A stretch of DNA of 64,000 bases from Actinospineispora acaciae DSM 45401 (GCF_000620785.1 NZ_JIAI01000017.1:1-64000), one strand, 5' to 3'. Positions 1 to 8,570 are shown, counted from the stretch's first letter. The notes: generated from the sequence alone by a model not told the origin. Translations and numbers: made by a program.

Positions 1-242
1 GCCAACACCTCGCGCAGCCGCAACACCTCGGCCACCACCACCCCCGAGGTGGCGGTCGGGCTCGACCGTGGCCGCCGCGACCGCTCCCGCCACTCGCCCT
101 CGGCCGCGACCCGCGCCCGATGCCGATAGAACGTGCGCGGATTGACCCCATTGGCCCGGCACCACTCCGCCACATTGTCGATCTTCACCTCGGCGACCAA
201 CATCGCGTCCAGGAAGCGCATCATCGCCTGCTTTCGCGCCAT
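1..242 (-). CDS. IS481-like transposase, N-terminal part (runs off left edge)
   Basis: Reading leftwards from the ATG at 242, an open frame of 80 codons runs off the window edge. The protein starts MARKQAMMRFLDAM and then shows a helix-turn-helix (NVAEWCRANGVNPRTFYRHRAR, residues about 28-49) followed by a basic linker. This layout, a DNA-binding domain before a missing DDE core, is typical of IS481-type transposases and related integrase-like proteins. The catalytic part lies outside the window, so family and completeness cannot be tested. The truncated palindrome just upstream (319-348) may mark the end of the inserted element. Confidence 0.6.
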   Translation of the reverse strand, partial: MARKQAMMRFLDAMLVAEVKIDNVAEWCRANGVNPRTFYRHRARVAAEGEWRERSRRPRSSPTATSGVVVAEVLRLREVL

Positions 243-318
243 GACCAGCCGTCATAGCGTCGATCAAGCGACACATGCCTTGAGACACACCATGCGACAC
301 AACTCATGAGACTGGAGA

Positions 319-348
319 GCCGCTATGACGGCCCTAGCCACTCACGGG
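319..348. repeat. Truncated copy of the CCGTGAGTG palindrome family
   Basis: The loop CTATGA (323-328) and the complete right arm ending CCACTCACGGG are present. The left arm is reduced to GCCG before unrelated sequence begins. Intact copies occur at 4023, 6361, 9652, 13566 and 24741. The missing arm faces the transposase gene, so I infer that insertion or a rearrangement of that element removed it. Confidence 0.7.
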
Positions 349-395
349 GTCTGACCAGGGTTGACCTCGGGGATGTCCCGGAGGCTCTCGTCCGG

Positions 396-431
396 TTCGA
401 CTAGTTGACTCCGATTAGTCGATTTCGACTA
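396..431. promoter_or_regulatory. Probable operator upstream of the reductase/PadR genes
   Basis: TTCGACTA occurs at 396-403 and again at 424-431. TAGTCGA at 416-422 is the inverse of TCGACTA at 397-403 (7-bp arms, 12-bp spacer). The cluster lies 30-65 bases before the preferred start at 462. The downstream PadR gene is the obvious candidate regulator, but this is inference from position. Confidence 0.4.
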
Positions 432-461
432 TTCGGTCGGCCGGTCGAGAGGGGTACGGAG

Positions 462-2219
462 TTGTCCACGCCGAGGTCGCGTCGCCGTGCGCGGATCATG
501 TTGTTCGGCTATGCCGCGTTGGCGCTGGTGATGGCGCAACTGCCGCCGCTGATCCCGCCGAGCTTTCCGGGGCTGCACGCGCCGGGCTGGTACCTGATCG
601 CGGTGTGCGCCTTCGGCGCGGGCGTGCTGGCGTCGGCCCGGCGGGCGGCGCTCGGGCTCTGCTGGCCGCTGCTGGTGGTGACGTTGCTGCAGGGCTTCCT
701 CGTCGGCGACCTGATAGCGATGTTCTGCTCCTGGCTGGTCGTGCCGGCGTTCGCGCTGCTCGCGGGGCGGCTGTCGGCGCGCGGGCGCAAGGCGTTGCTG
801 GCCGTGCACGTGGTCAGCGCGGCGTGCTGGACGGGCATCGCGGCGGTGTTCGTCGCCCTGTCCGTGGTGGCGATGAGCACGGAGAAGATCCAGGTCGCGG
901 CGGTGAGCTACGAGCTGATGGGGATGTTCGACATCACGCTGCTGCCGTGGGCGAACTTCGCGACCTCGCTGACCGGCCTCGCGCTCGGGCTCACCACGAG
1001 GTGGGGGCTGGTCACGTACCACTGGGTGGCCACCAAGCTGGCGATCTCGGTCGGCGTGCTGGTCATGGCGTTCGGCTTCCTGCACGACGCGCTGGAGTCC
1101 GCCGCCGAGCAGTCCGCCCGGCTGGCCGCGTCCGGCGGCGCCGCGAACCAGGTGACCGAGGCCTCGGACGTGGTGTTCTGGGGGTTCGGAGTCGCGCTGG
1201 TCAGCCTGGTCGGCGCGCTGCTGCTGTCGCTGTACAAGCCGGGCGGCAAGACGCCGTGGGGGCGGCGGCGCACGGCCGGAACACGCCGTGCCACGGTCGC
1301 CGAGGTACGGGCGGTCGCCGACGAGACGGTGGCGCTGACGCTGCGCGCGCCCGGCGGCGGGGCGCTGCCGGGATGGAGCCCGGGCGCGCACGTCGACCTG
1401 GTGCTGCCGTCCGGGCTGGTGCGGCAGTACTCCCTGTACGGCGACCCGGAGGAGAAGGACGCCTACCGGGTCGCCGTGCTGCGCGAGCCGGACGGGCGCG
1501 GCGGCTCGGCGGAGATCCACCGGCTGCGGCCGGGCGCACGGGTCGGCATCCGGGGCCCGCGCAACAACTTCCCGCTGGTCGCGGCGCCCGGTTACCTGTT
1601 CATCGCCGGCGGCATCGGGATCACGCCGCTGCTGCCGATGATCCGCCGCGTGCATCGGGACGGCGCGCCGTGGCGGCTGGTCTACCGGGGGCGGACGCTG
1701 CCCGGCATGGCGTTCGCGGCCGCGCTGGTCCGCGAGTACGGCGACCGGGTCACCCTGTTGCCCTCGGACACCCACGCCCGCCCGCACCCGCGCGAGCTGT
1801 TCGGCGACACCCCCGACGGCGTCGCCGTGTACTGCTGCGGCCCGGAGTCCCTGCTGGCCGCCGTGGAGCGCGCCATGCCCGAGCACCGTCCGCACGGGAC
1901 GCTGCACACCGAGCGGTTCGCCGCCCGCGACCGAACCGGCGACGGGCCGGGCACCGAGTTCGAGGCGCAGCTGGCCAGCACCGGCGAGGTGATCCGGGTG
2001 CCGGCCGGGCGCGGCCTGCTGGAGGCCATCCGCGAGGTGGACCCGGGGATCGACGCCTCCTGCGAGGACGGCGTCTGCGGCAGCTGCGTCACCCGGGTGC
2101 TTGCCGGCGTCCCCGACCACCGCGACAGCGTGCTGGAGGCGCACGAACGCGACCGCACCGACGTCATCTACCCGTGCGTGTCACGCGCGCGCGGCGGGCG
2201 CATCGTGCTCGACCGCTGA
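462..2219 (+). CDS. Membrane-domain / PDR-type ferredoxin reductase fusion
   Basis: The first roughly 230 residues form six or so hydrophobic helices with His-bearing segments (AVHVVSAACW, TYHWVATKL) resembling DUF2269-like membrane proteins. A soluble oxidoreductase of the phthalate-dioxygenase-reductase type follows. It has the flavin motif RQYSLYG, the NAD(P)-binding run GGIGITPLLP and a plant-type [2Fe-2S] site CEDGVCGSC plus a distal Cys near the C-terminus. It probably moves electrons from NAD(P)H through flavin and iron-sulfur to a membrane acceptor. I chose TTG 462, which has GAGAGGGG seven bases upstream; a start at 405 would run through the operator-like repeats. PadR follows after 15 bases. 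The partner is unknown, and such reductases are normally soluble and about 320 residues long. Confidence 0.75.
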   Translation: MSTPRSRRRARIMLFGYAALALVMAQLPPLIPPSFPGLHAPGWYLIAVCAFGAGVLASARRAALGLCWPLLVVTLLQGFLVGDLIAMFCSWLVVPAFALLAGRLSARGRKALLAVHVVSAACWTGIAAVFVALSVVAMSTEKIQVAAVSYELMGMFDITLLPWANFATSLTGLALGLTTRWGLVTYHWVATKLAISVGVLVMAFGFLHDALESAAEQSARLAASGGAANQVTEASDVVFWGFGVALVSLVGALLLSLYKPGGKTPWGRRRTAGTRRATVAEVRAVADETVALTLRAPGGGALPGWSPGAHVDLVLPSGLVRQYSLYGDPEEKDAYRVAVLREPDGRGGSAEIHRLRPGARVGIRGPRNNFPLVAAPGYLFIAGGIGITPLLPMIRRVHRDGAPWRLVYRGRTLPGMAFAAALVREYGDRVTLLPSDTHARPHPRELFGDTPDGVAVYCCGPESLLAAVERAMPEHRPHGTLHTERFAARDRTGDGPGTEFEAQLASTGEVIRVPAGRGLLEAIREVDPGIDASCEDGVCGSCVTRVLAGVPDHRDSVLEAHERDRTDVIYPCVSRARGGRIVLDR

Positions 2220-2234
2220 TGCTTGACTGTCCGT

Positions 2235-2840
2235 ATGGCGGGCAGGCGAGCCGGGATGAAACCGCTGGCGCTGGCCGTGCTCGCCTACCTGCTCGAACGG
2301 CCGATGCACCCCTACGAGCTGGGCAAGCTGCTGCGGCAACGGGACAAACAGCAGAGCATCGCCTACAAGCACGCATCGCTGTACATGGTGGTCGGGCAGC
2401 TGCGCCGGGACGGCTACATCACCGAACACGAGACCGGCCGCGACGGCCAGCGCCCGGAGCGGACCGTGTACCGGCTCACCGACGCCGGCCGGGCCGCGCT
2501 GCGCGGGCGGATGCGGGAGCTGGTGTCCCGGCCGGTCAAGGAGTACCGGTACTTCGAGGCCGCGCTGGCGCTGATCATGGCGCTGCCCCCGGCGGAGGTG
2601 GCCGACCTGCTCGCGCAGCGCCAGCGCGAGCTGTCCGAGCAGGCCGAGGCGCTGCGGGAGTTCGTGGCCGGCGCACGGGAACGGGACGTCGACCGGTTGT
2701 TCCTGGTCGAGCACGAGTACAGGCTCGCGCTCATCGAGGCCGAGCAGCGGTTCACCGAGCGCTTCCGCGCCCTGATCCTGGAGCGCCGGCCGGACTTCGG
2801 GCGGCTGTGGTACGAGCTGCACCACGGCAGCGGGCCGTGA
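2235..2840 (+). CDS. PadR family transcriptional regulator
   Basis: An N-terminal winged helix (LALAVLAYLLERPMHPYELG, then YKHASLYMVVGQLRRDGYI and a wing ending YRLTDAGRAAL) matches the PadR family. A helical C-terminal dimerisation half follows (residues about 100-195), making it a PadR-s1/s2-like protein of usual size. It lies directly behind the reductase gene and probably controls that operon, possibly through the TTCGACTA repeats at 396-431. The start is uncertain: ATG 2235, TTG 2223 and ATG 2256 are all in frame. Confidence 0.85.
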   Translation: MAGRRAGMKPLALAVLAYLLERPMHPYELGKLLRQRDKQQSIAYKHASLYMVVGQLRRDGYITEHETGRDGQRPERTVYRLTDAGRAALRGRMRELVSRPVKEYRYFEAALALIMALPPAEVADLLAQRQRELSEQAEALREFVAGARERDVDRLFLVEHEYRLALIEAEQRFTERFRALILERRPDFGRLWYELHHGSGP

Positions 2841-2844
2841 GCGG

Positions 2845-3279
2845 TCAGGTCGCCGCGAGCACGATCGGTCTGGGCATCAGGACGATCCGCCAGTTGTCCG
2901 GGTCGGCGAACGCCAGCGCGCCGTTCTCGCGCCACCACGGGTTCTCCAGCTCGACGGGCTCGTGACCGGCCTCGCCCAGCCGTTGTACGACCTCGAACAT
3001 CTGTGTCTCGGTGGCGAAGTAGAACACCAGCAGGTTCTCGTCCGACGGGGCGTTTCCGGGGCTGCCGTCGACGTGCGAGGTGAACTCCAGGTGGTATCTG
3101 TCCCCGGGTAGGCCGACCATGACGACCTCGTAACCGTGTCCCCTCGTTCGGAACAGTTCCGGCAGACCCAGGAGTTCGGTGTAGAACGCGATGACCTGGT
3201 CGAGCTTGTCCGTGGGCCGGGCAAAGCGGACCTCCACGGCGGGCAACGAGTCCGGCCAGGTGCCGTCCGAGAGCTGCAT
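2845..3279 (-). CDS. VOC family (glyoxalase/dioxygenase-fold) protein
   Basis: The 144-residue protein shows the paired beta-alpha-beta-beta-beta pattern of vicinal-oxygen-chelate proteins: LDQVIAFYTELLGLPELF early, YHLEFTSH in the middle and ALAFADPDNWRIVLMPRP at the end. Such proteins are metal enzymes or antibiotic-binding proteins, and the sequence does not identify the substrate. It is convergent with the PadR gene, whose stop is only four bases away. The start is ATG 3279. Confidence 0.85.
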   Translation of the reverse strand: MQLSDGTWPDSLPAVEVRFARPTDKLDQVIAFYTELLGLPELFRTRGHGYEVVMVGLPGDRYHLEFTSHVDGSPGNAPSDENLLVFYFATETQMFEVVQRLGEAGHEPVELENPWWRENGALAFADPDNWRIVLMPRPIVLAAT

Positions 3280-3324
3280 TCGGCGAACGGTAGAACCTGG
3301 ACTCGTGTTGAGGTCAAGTCGACG

Positions 3325-3957
3325 CTAGCGGTTGTCGGCCAGGGCGGTGGCGGCGCCGACGCCGATCAGGGTCAGGCCGGTGACGCGCTCCACCGCCCGG
3401 TTCACCCTCGGCCGGGACAGCCAGCGCATCAGCGCCGCCGCACCGATCGCCACGGCGCTCAGCCAGACCATGGCGACCGCCGCGTCGATGGCGCCCAGCA
3501 GCAGGACCGGCCCGAGCACCGGCTGCGCGGCCGGCAGGAACTGCGGCACCACCGCCAGGAAGAACAGCCCGAGCTTGGGGTTGGACAGCGCGGAGAACAG
3601 CCCGGCCCGGCAGGCCGCCCAGCCGGTCAGCCCCGGCCCTTCCGCCACCACGGTGGCCGGAGCGACCGCCGTGCGGCTGTCCCACAGCGCGCGCACACCC
3701 AGGTAGATCAGGTACGCCGCGCCGAGCAGCCGCACCACCGTGTACGCGGTGCCCCACCGCTCCAGCACGGCCGCCAGCCCGACCGCCACCGCGCCCGCCC
3801 AGACCAGCGACCCGATCGCCGACCCGGCCGCGGTGAACGCGCCGGCCCTCGGCCCACCCCTGGCCGTCGAGCGCAGCACCAGGAACGTGTCCGGGCCCGG
3901 CGCCATCGAGAGCAGCAGGCACAGCGCGGCGAACCCGATCAGGGCGGAGGTCAGCAC
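3325..3957 (-). CDS. LysE/RhtB family amino-acid exporter
   Basis: The protein has 210 residues and about six hydrophobic segments. It carries the family signature MAPGPDTFLVLRSTARGG near residues 18-35 and the later SNPKLGLFFLAVVPQF segment. Members export amino acids, homoserine lactones or similar small molecules; the substrate cannot be read from the sequence. It starts with GTG at 3957 and reads in the same direction as the VOC gene, 45 bases upstream of it. Confidence 0.88.
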   Translation of the reverse strand: MLTSALIGFAALCLLLSMAPGPDTFLVLRSTARGGPRAGAFTAAGSAIGSLVWAGAVAVGLAAVLERWGTAYTVVRLLGAAYLIYLGVRALWDSRTAVAPATVVAEGPGLTGWAACRAGLFSALSNPKLGLFFLAVVPQFLPAAQPVLGPVLLLGAIDAAVAMVWLSAVAIGAAALMRWLSRPRVNRAVERVTGLTLIGVGAATALADNR

Positions 3958-4022
3958 GCCTTACGTTAACGCGCCCGGCGACCTGCCCGAGATCAGTCCG
4001 ACCACCGAACCCCCAGGTCAGA

Positions 4023-4070
4023 ACCCGTGAGTGGTTAGGGGTGTCATAGCACCGCTCACCACTCACGGGT
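4023..4070. repeat. CCGTGAGTG palindrome, copy A
   Basis: ACCCGTGAGTGG (4023-4034) is the exact inverse of CCACTCACGGGT (4059-4070). The inner stem GGTG/CACC flanks the loop TCATAG, with a few mismatches between. It sits 45 bases past the 3' end of the Hsp70-like gene, as expected for a terminator-like hairpin. Confidence 0.85.
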
Positions 4071-4114
4071 GGTGACCTGGGGTTTTGGGGTTCGGGGCGG
4101 CGGGCGGTGGCCGG

Positions 4115-6280
4115 TCAGGCGCCGGCGAAGGCCGAGGTGTCGAACAGGTCGAGGCCGTCCTCGGTCTGCACCAGCAGCTGGCGGCCACGGTCGGTCGTGA
4201 AGATCTTCGTGGGCTTGCGGCCGGTGTGCCCGGAGCTGACCTGGCGGCCGGTGGCGGCCTCGACGACCCGCAGCTCGCCGTCCTCGGTGAGCAGGTACAG
4301 GTACCGGCCGTCGGGGGTCAGGGCCACCGAAGGGGCGAGCTGGGCGTGCTGCGGTACCTGGAACCGCTGGCGCATGGTCGCGGCGTCGAGGCCGATCAGG
4401 TCGTGGTCGGTGACCAGGTACAGGGTGTCGTCGTCCGGGGAGACGCGCATGAACGACGTGGCGCCCGGGTGGGCGGGTCTGGCGGTGGGCGGCCAGGGGA
4501 TCGTGGTGACGGCCATGGTGTCCAGGTTCACGGTGGTCAGCATGGGTACGGGCGCCTCGACGTTGCCGACCACGTACGCCCGGTGGCCGCCGACGCCGAC
4601 CAGCGAGCGGCTGGTCTCGCGCCGCCATCCGGTGAGCGGGGCCGAGCGCACGGCGTGGGTCCGCACGTCCATCACGCTGAGCACGCCGTCCTGGTTGAGG
4701 TGGACCACGCTGGTGCCGCCGTCGACCGGGGACGTGGCGAACACCTCGCCGGGCAGCGGGAAGGCCGCGTCGACGGTCCTGGTGGCCCGGTTCACCGGCA
4801 GGCACTCGGTGCTCCCCTCCCGCGTCCCGGTGCCCACGCACACCGACTCGTCGTTCAGCTCGCCCAGGCTGGTGCCCGGCCTGGGCAGCGCGACTGTCCA
4901 GCGCGGGGCGAGGGTGGCGGCGTCCAGCTCGCTCAGGCTGGCGCCGTCGAGCACGTCGATCACCGGTTCGGACCTGGACACCAGCACGGCGGCCGCTTTC
5001 GGGCGCGCCAGGTGCCGGGGCGCGGGCAGCACGGCGGGGGGTGGCGGCGCGGCGGCCGCGCTGGCCGGCGGCGCGGGTGGGGTGCTCGACGGTGCGGCGA
5101 GGGTCCAGGCCAGGGCGCCGGCGCCGGCCAGCGCGAGGGCCGCCGCGCCGGTTCGCAGCAGGGTCGAGCGGACCGAGGCCGGGGCCGGTGGGGGCGTGGT
5201 GATCGGCGCCGGTGCGGTGAGGGGGCGGCCGGCCGGGGTGGCGGCGCCGAGCGCGACGGCGTACTTGGGGTGGGTGTCGACGAGGATGGGCCGCCCGAGC
5301 TCCTCGGAGACCATCCGGGCTACCAGCGGGATGCGCGAGGAGCCGCCGACGAGCAGCACGGCGCTCAGCTCGTCGGCGGTGACGCCCGCGGTGCGCAGCG
5401 CGCGGGACAGCGCGATGATGGTGGACTCGAGCTGGGCGCGGATCATGTTCTCGAACTCGGCGCGGGTGACCCGGACGTCGAAGTGCCGGCCGGGGAGGAA
5501 CACCGGAACAACCGCCTCGGTGTCGACCGAGAGCGCCTCCTTGGCCAGCACGCAGTCCTGCCGCAGCCGGGCCAGCGCGGTCACGTTGCCCGGGTCGCCC
5601 ATGTCCAGCGCGGTCAGCGCGCCGTCGGCGGTGTGGTCGATGAACTCGAACAGGGCCTGGTCGAAGTCGATCCCGCCGAGCCGTTCCACGCCCTCGGGCG
5701 TGCCCAGGGTCGCCACGCCGTCGGGCACCTTGCGGACGACCGTGGCGTCGAAGGTTCCGCCGCCCAGGTCGTAGACGGCCACCAGCTCGTCGTTGTCCAG
5801 CCGTCGGGTCGCGGCGTAGTGCATGGCCGCCGCCTCCGGCTCGGTCAGGGTGAGCGCGTCGGGCACGGCGGCGGCCTGGGGCACCTCCTCGAACACCGCC
5901 CGCCGGAACGGTCCCCAGTTCGCCGGGTGGGTGAGCACGACCTGGCTCGGCGGCTCGCCCTCGATCACGCTGACCCTGGCGATCACCTCGCGCAGCAGGG
6001 CGGCGAGCAGGTCGGATGCCGAGTAGCTCGCGTCCCCGAGCCGCATCGGCGTGGGATCGCCCAACCGCCGCTTGAACTGGCGGGCGACCCGCTCGGGGCT
6101 GCTCGACGCGCGCCGGTCGGCCGCCTCCCCGACGACCAGTTCGCCGTCCTCGCCCACGTAGACCGCCGCCGGCATGACCACCGACCGGTCGCCGAGGGTG
6201 ACCATCTCGACCTGGGAGTCGTCCGAGCGCGCGGCCGCGACGAAGGTGGTCCCGAGATCCACTCCCAGGCAGTAGCCCAC
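4115..6280 (-). CDS. Hsp70-like ATPase with transmembrane segment and beta-propeller
   Basis: Residues 1-350 are an Hsp70/DnaK nucleotide-binding domain with phosphate motifs DLGTT (8-12), DLGGGTFD (171-178) and GGSSRIP (312-318). There is no recognisable DnaK peptide-binding domain. A Pro/Ala-rich stretch leads to a single membrane helix (about 375-395). A second low-complexity linker then leads to about 290 residues of repeated beta-blades (VSPDDDTLYLVTD, LTPDGRYLYLLTEDG) typical of WD40/YVTN propellers. This puts the ATPase in the cytoplasm and the propeller outside. It stands alone, with palindromes A and B on either side. I infer a sensor or envelope role; no partner is visible. Confidence 0.85.
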   Translation of the reverse strand: MGYCLGVDLGTTFVAAARSDDSQVEMVTLGDRSVVMPAAVYVGEDGELVVGEAADRRASSSPERVARQFKRRLGDPTPMRLGDASYSASDLLAALLREVIARVSVIEGEPPSQVVLTHPANWGPFRRAVFEEVPQAAAVPDALTLTEPEAAAMHYAATRRLDNDELVAVYDLGGGTFDATVVRKVPDGVATLGTPEGVERLGGIDFDQALFEFIDHTADGALTALDMGDPGNVTALARLRQDCVLAKEALSVDTEAVVPVFLPGRHFDVRVTRAEFENMIRAQLESTIIALSRALRTAGVTADELSAVLLVGGSSRIPLVARMVSEELGRPILVDTHPKYAVALGAATPAGRPLTAPAPITTPPPAPASVRSTLLRTGAAALALAGAGALAWTLAAPSSTPPAPPASAAAAPPPPAVLPAPRHLARPKAAAVLVSRSEPVIDVLDGASLSELDAATLAPRWTVALPRPGTSLGELNDESVCVGTGTREGSTECLPVNRATRTVDAAFPLPGEVFATSPVDGGTSVVHLNQDGVLSVMDVRTHAVRSAPLTGWRRETSRSLVGVGGHRAYVVGNVEAPVPMLTTVNLDTMAVTTIPWPPTARPAHPGATSFMRVSPDDDTLYLVTDHDLIGLDAATMRQRFQVPQHAQLAPSVALTPDGRYLYLLTEDGELRVVEAATGRQVSSGHTGRKPTKIFTTDRGRQLLVQTEDGLDLFDTSAFAGA

Positions 6281-6360
6281 GCCGCACCCTCCCCGACCGA
6301 TCGCGTTTCATTATCCCGCCGACCGTCGGGATGATCTTCAGGTGGGGTGGCGGCGCAGGA

Positions 6361-6406
6361 CCCGTGAGTGGTTAGCGTTGCTATGACAACGCTAACCACT
6401 CACGGG
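6361..6406. repeat. CCGTGAGTG palindrome, copy B
   Basis: Perfect 20-bp arms (6361-6380 and 6387-6406, beginning CCCGTGAGTGGTTAGCG) enclose the loop CTATGA, the inverse of the loop in copies A, C, D and E. It lies six bases past the stop of the sugar isomerase gene, at the end of the ABC-transporter operon. Confidence 0.92.
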
Positions 6407-6411
6407 GTCGG

Positions 6412-7419
6412 TCACGGCGGGCCGCTGAACGCGGCGTCGAAGGCGGCCGCCGGCGGGTCGAAGGCGTGGCGGCGGACGTAGGCGAGCGCGTCCGGGGCAC
6501 CCGCCAGGCGGTCCATGCCGGCGTCCTCCCACTCGATGGAGATCGGGCCGGCGTAGCCGATGGCGTTCAGGGTGCGGAAGGCCGCCTCCCACGGCACGTC
6601 GCCGTGGCCGACGGACACGAAGTCCCAGCCGCGCCGGGGGTCGGCCCATGCCAGGTGCGAGCCCAGCCGGCCGTTGCGGCCGTTGCCGGTCTGGCGGCGG
6701 GTGTCCTTGCAGTCCACGTGGTAGATCCGGTCCCGGAAGTCCCAGAGGAAGCCGACCGGGTCGATGTCCTGCCAGATCATGTGGCTGGGGTCCCAGTTCA
6801 GTCCGAACGCCTCCCGGTGGTCCACCGCGTCCAGGGCGGCGGCGGTCGTCCAGTAGTCGTAGGCGATCTCGGACGGGTGCACCTCGTGCGCGAACCGCAC
6901 GCCCTCGGCGTCGAACACGTCCAGGATCGGGTTCCAGCGGTCGGCGAAGTCGCGGTAGCCGTCCTCGACCATCGTCGCCGGCACCGGCGGGAACATGGCC
7001 ACCGTCTTCCAGATCTTCGAGCCGGTGAACCCGACCACGGTGTCGACGCCCAACCGAGCGGCCGCTCTGGCCGTCACCTTCATCGCCTCGGCCGCCCGCG
7101 CCCGGACCCCCTCGGGCTCGCCGTCACCCCAGACGCGCGCCGGCAGGATCGCCCGGTGCCGCTCGTCGATCGGGTCGTCGCAGACCGCCTGGCCGGTCAG
7201 GTGGTTGGAGATCGCGTACACGCCCAGGCCGTGCTTCTCCAGGATGTCGCGCCGCCCGCGCAGGTAGGCGTCGTCCTCGGCGGCCGCCCAGGGGTCGAGG
7301 TGGTCGCCCCAGCAGGCGATCTCCAGCCCGTCGTACCCCCACTCGCCGGCCAGCCGCGCGACCTCCTCGAACGGCAGGTCCGCCCACTGGCCGGTGAACA
7401 ACGTGACGGGTCGCGCCAT
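6412..7419 (-). CDS. Sugar phosphate isomerase/epimerase (xylose isomerase-like TIM barrel)
   Basis: The 335-residue protein has the AP-endonuclease-2/xylose-isomerase-like barrel pattern: LFTGQWADLPFEEVARLAGEWGYDG at the start, a metal-ligand EVHPSE motif, NWDPSHMIWQ, DCKDT and a final SIEWEDAGMD. These supply the Glu, Asp, His and Glu ligands for a divalent metal. It is the last gene of the sugar operon, two bases after the dehydrogenase, and probably isomerises the oxidised sugar or cyclitol. The substrate is not evident. The ATG is at 7419. Confidence 0.88.
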   Translation of the reverse strand: MARPVTLFTGQWADLPFEEVARLAGEWGYDGLEIACWGDHLDPWAAAEDDAYLRGRRDILEKHGLGVYAISNHLTGQAVCDDPIDERHRAILPARVWGDGEPEGVRARAAEAMKVTARAAARLGVDTVVGFTGSKIWKTVAMFPPVPATMVEDGYRDFADRWNPILDVFDAEGVRFAHEVHPSEIAYDYWTTAAALDAVDHREAFGLNWDPSHMIWQDIDPVGFLWDFRDRIYHVDCKDTRRQTGNGRNGRLGSHLAWADPRRGWDFVSVGHGDVPWEAAFRTLNAIGYAGPISIEWEDAGMDRLAGAPDALAYVRRHAFDPPAAAFDAAFSGPP

Positions 7420-7421
7420 GG

Positions 7422-8570
7422 TCAGGACTCCTCCGGGACGGGGTGCCAGGTGCCGTTCGCGGCGGCCGAGCGTTGGACGGCGTCCAGTACGAGCTGGACG
7501 CGCAGGCCGTCGGCGAAGGACGGCTCGGGGTCGCGGTCGGCGGCGATGTCCGCGACCAGGTCGGCCACCTGGTGGGTGAACGTGTGCTCGTAGCCGAGCA
7601 GGTGTCCGGGCGGCCACCAGGCGCCGGCGTACGGGTGCGTCGGCTCGGTGACCAGGATGCGGCGGAAACCGGCGGTCTCGGCGTCCTCGGTGCCGTCGTA
7701 GAACCGCAGCTCGTTCAGCGACTCCAGGTCGAACGCCAGCGAGCCTCGGCTGCCGTTCAGCTCGATGCGCAGCGCGTTCTTGCGGCCGGTGGCGAACCTT
7801 GTCGCTTCGAAGGACGCCAGCGCGCCGCCGGCGAACCGGCCGAGGAACAGCGCCGCGTCGTCCACCGTCACCTTCCCCCTGGTGTTCGAGCCGGGAAGCG
7901 GGCGCTCGGGGACGAACGTCTCGGTGAGCGCGCAGACGCCGGTAAGGAGGTCGCCGGTCAGGTACTGCGCCATGTCGACGATGTGCGCGCCGATGTCGCC
8001 GAGCGCGCCCGACCCGGCGGACTCCCGGCGCAGCCGCCAGACCAGCGGGAACTCCGGGTCGACGATCCAGTCCTGCTGGTAGGACGCGCGCACGTGCCGT
8101 ATCTCGCCGATCCGCCCGCGCGCCACCAGCCGCCGGGCCAGCGCGACCGCGGGCACCCGCCGGTAGCTGAACCCGACCATGCTGCGCACCCCGCGCTCGG
8201 CCGCCTTGGTCGCGGCCGCCGCCATCGCCCGCGCCTCGTCGACGGTGTTGGCCAGCGGCTTCTCGCAGAGCACGTGCTTGCCGGCGTCCAGCGCGGCGAT
8301 GGCGATGTCGGCGTGCGTGTCGCCGGGCGAGCAGATGTCCACCAGGGCGATGTCGTCGCGCCCGAGCAGCGCCGTCCAGTCCGTCTCCACGCTGCGCCAG
8401 CCCAGCCGGTGCGCCGCCGTGGCCAGCGCGGAGCGGTCCCGGCCGCACAGCGCGGTGAGCTCCGGCGCCAGCGGCAGGTCGAAGAACCGGCCGGCCGTGC
8501 GCCAGGCCTGCGAGTGCGCCGCGCCCATGAACGCATAGCCGACCATGCCCACGCCGAGGGTTGCCCCCAT
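7422..8570 (-). CDS. Gfo/Idh/MocA family oxidoreductase
   Basis: The N-terminal Rossmann fold shows GVGMVGYAFMG for NAD(P) binding and CEKPLA, with the Lys that contacts substrate and cofactor. GDIGAHIVDMAQYLTGD carries the catalytic Asp/His region, and a beta-sheet C-terminal domain completes a 382-residue protein of normal size. Such enzymes oxidise sugars, sugar phosphates or inositols. Its ATG shares one base with the stop codon of the binding-protein gene (TGATG), which suggests coupled translation. It probably starts catabolism of the imported sugar. Confidence 0.9.
   Translation of the reverse strand: MGATLGVGMVGYAFMGAAHSQAWRTAGRFFDLPLAPELTALCGRDRSALATAAHRLGWRSVETDWTALLGRDDIALVDICSPGDTHADIAIAALDAGKHVLCEKPLANTVDEARAMAAAATKAAERGVRSMVGFSYRRVPAVALARRLVARGRIGEIRHVRASYQQDWIVDPEFPLVWRLRRESAGSGALGDIGAHIVDMAQYLTGDLLTGVCALTETFVPERPLPGSNTRGKVTVDDAALFLGRFAGGALASFEATRFATGRKNALRIELNGSRGSLAFDLESLNELRFYDGTEDAETAGFRRILVTEPTHPYAGAWWPPGHLLGYEHTFTHQVADLVADIAADRDPEPSFADGLRVQLVLDAVQRSAAANGTWHPVPEES

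Noticed and set aside
429..2144. Very long open frames on the opposite strand of real genes, here and at most genes of the window
   Set aside because: Their protein sequences are Arg/Pro/Ala-rich with no family pattern, and they mirror convincing genes; they arise from high GC at third codon positions.
462..2219. Assigning the reductase fusion as the missing PaaE
   Set aside because: The flavin-NAD-2Fe2S order fits PDR reductases as well as PaaE-like ones, but it has a membrane domain, is 12 kb from paaABC and is paired with PadR.
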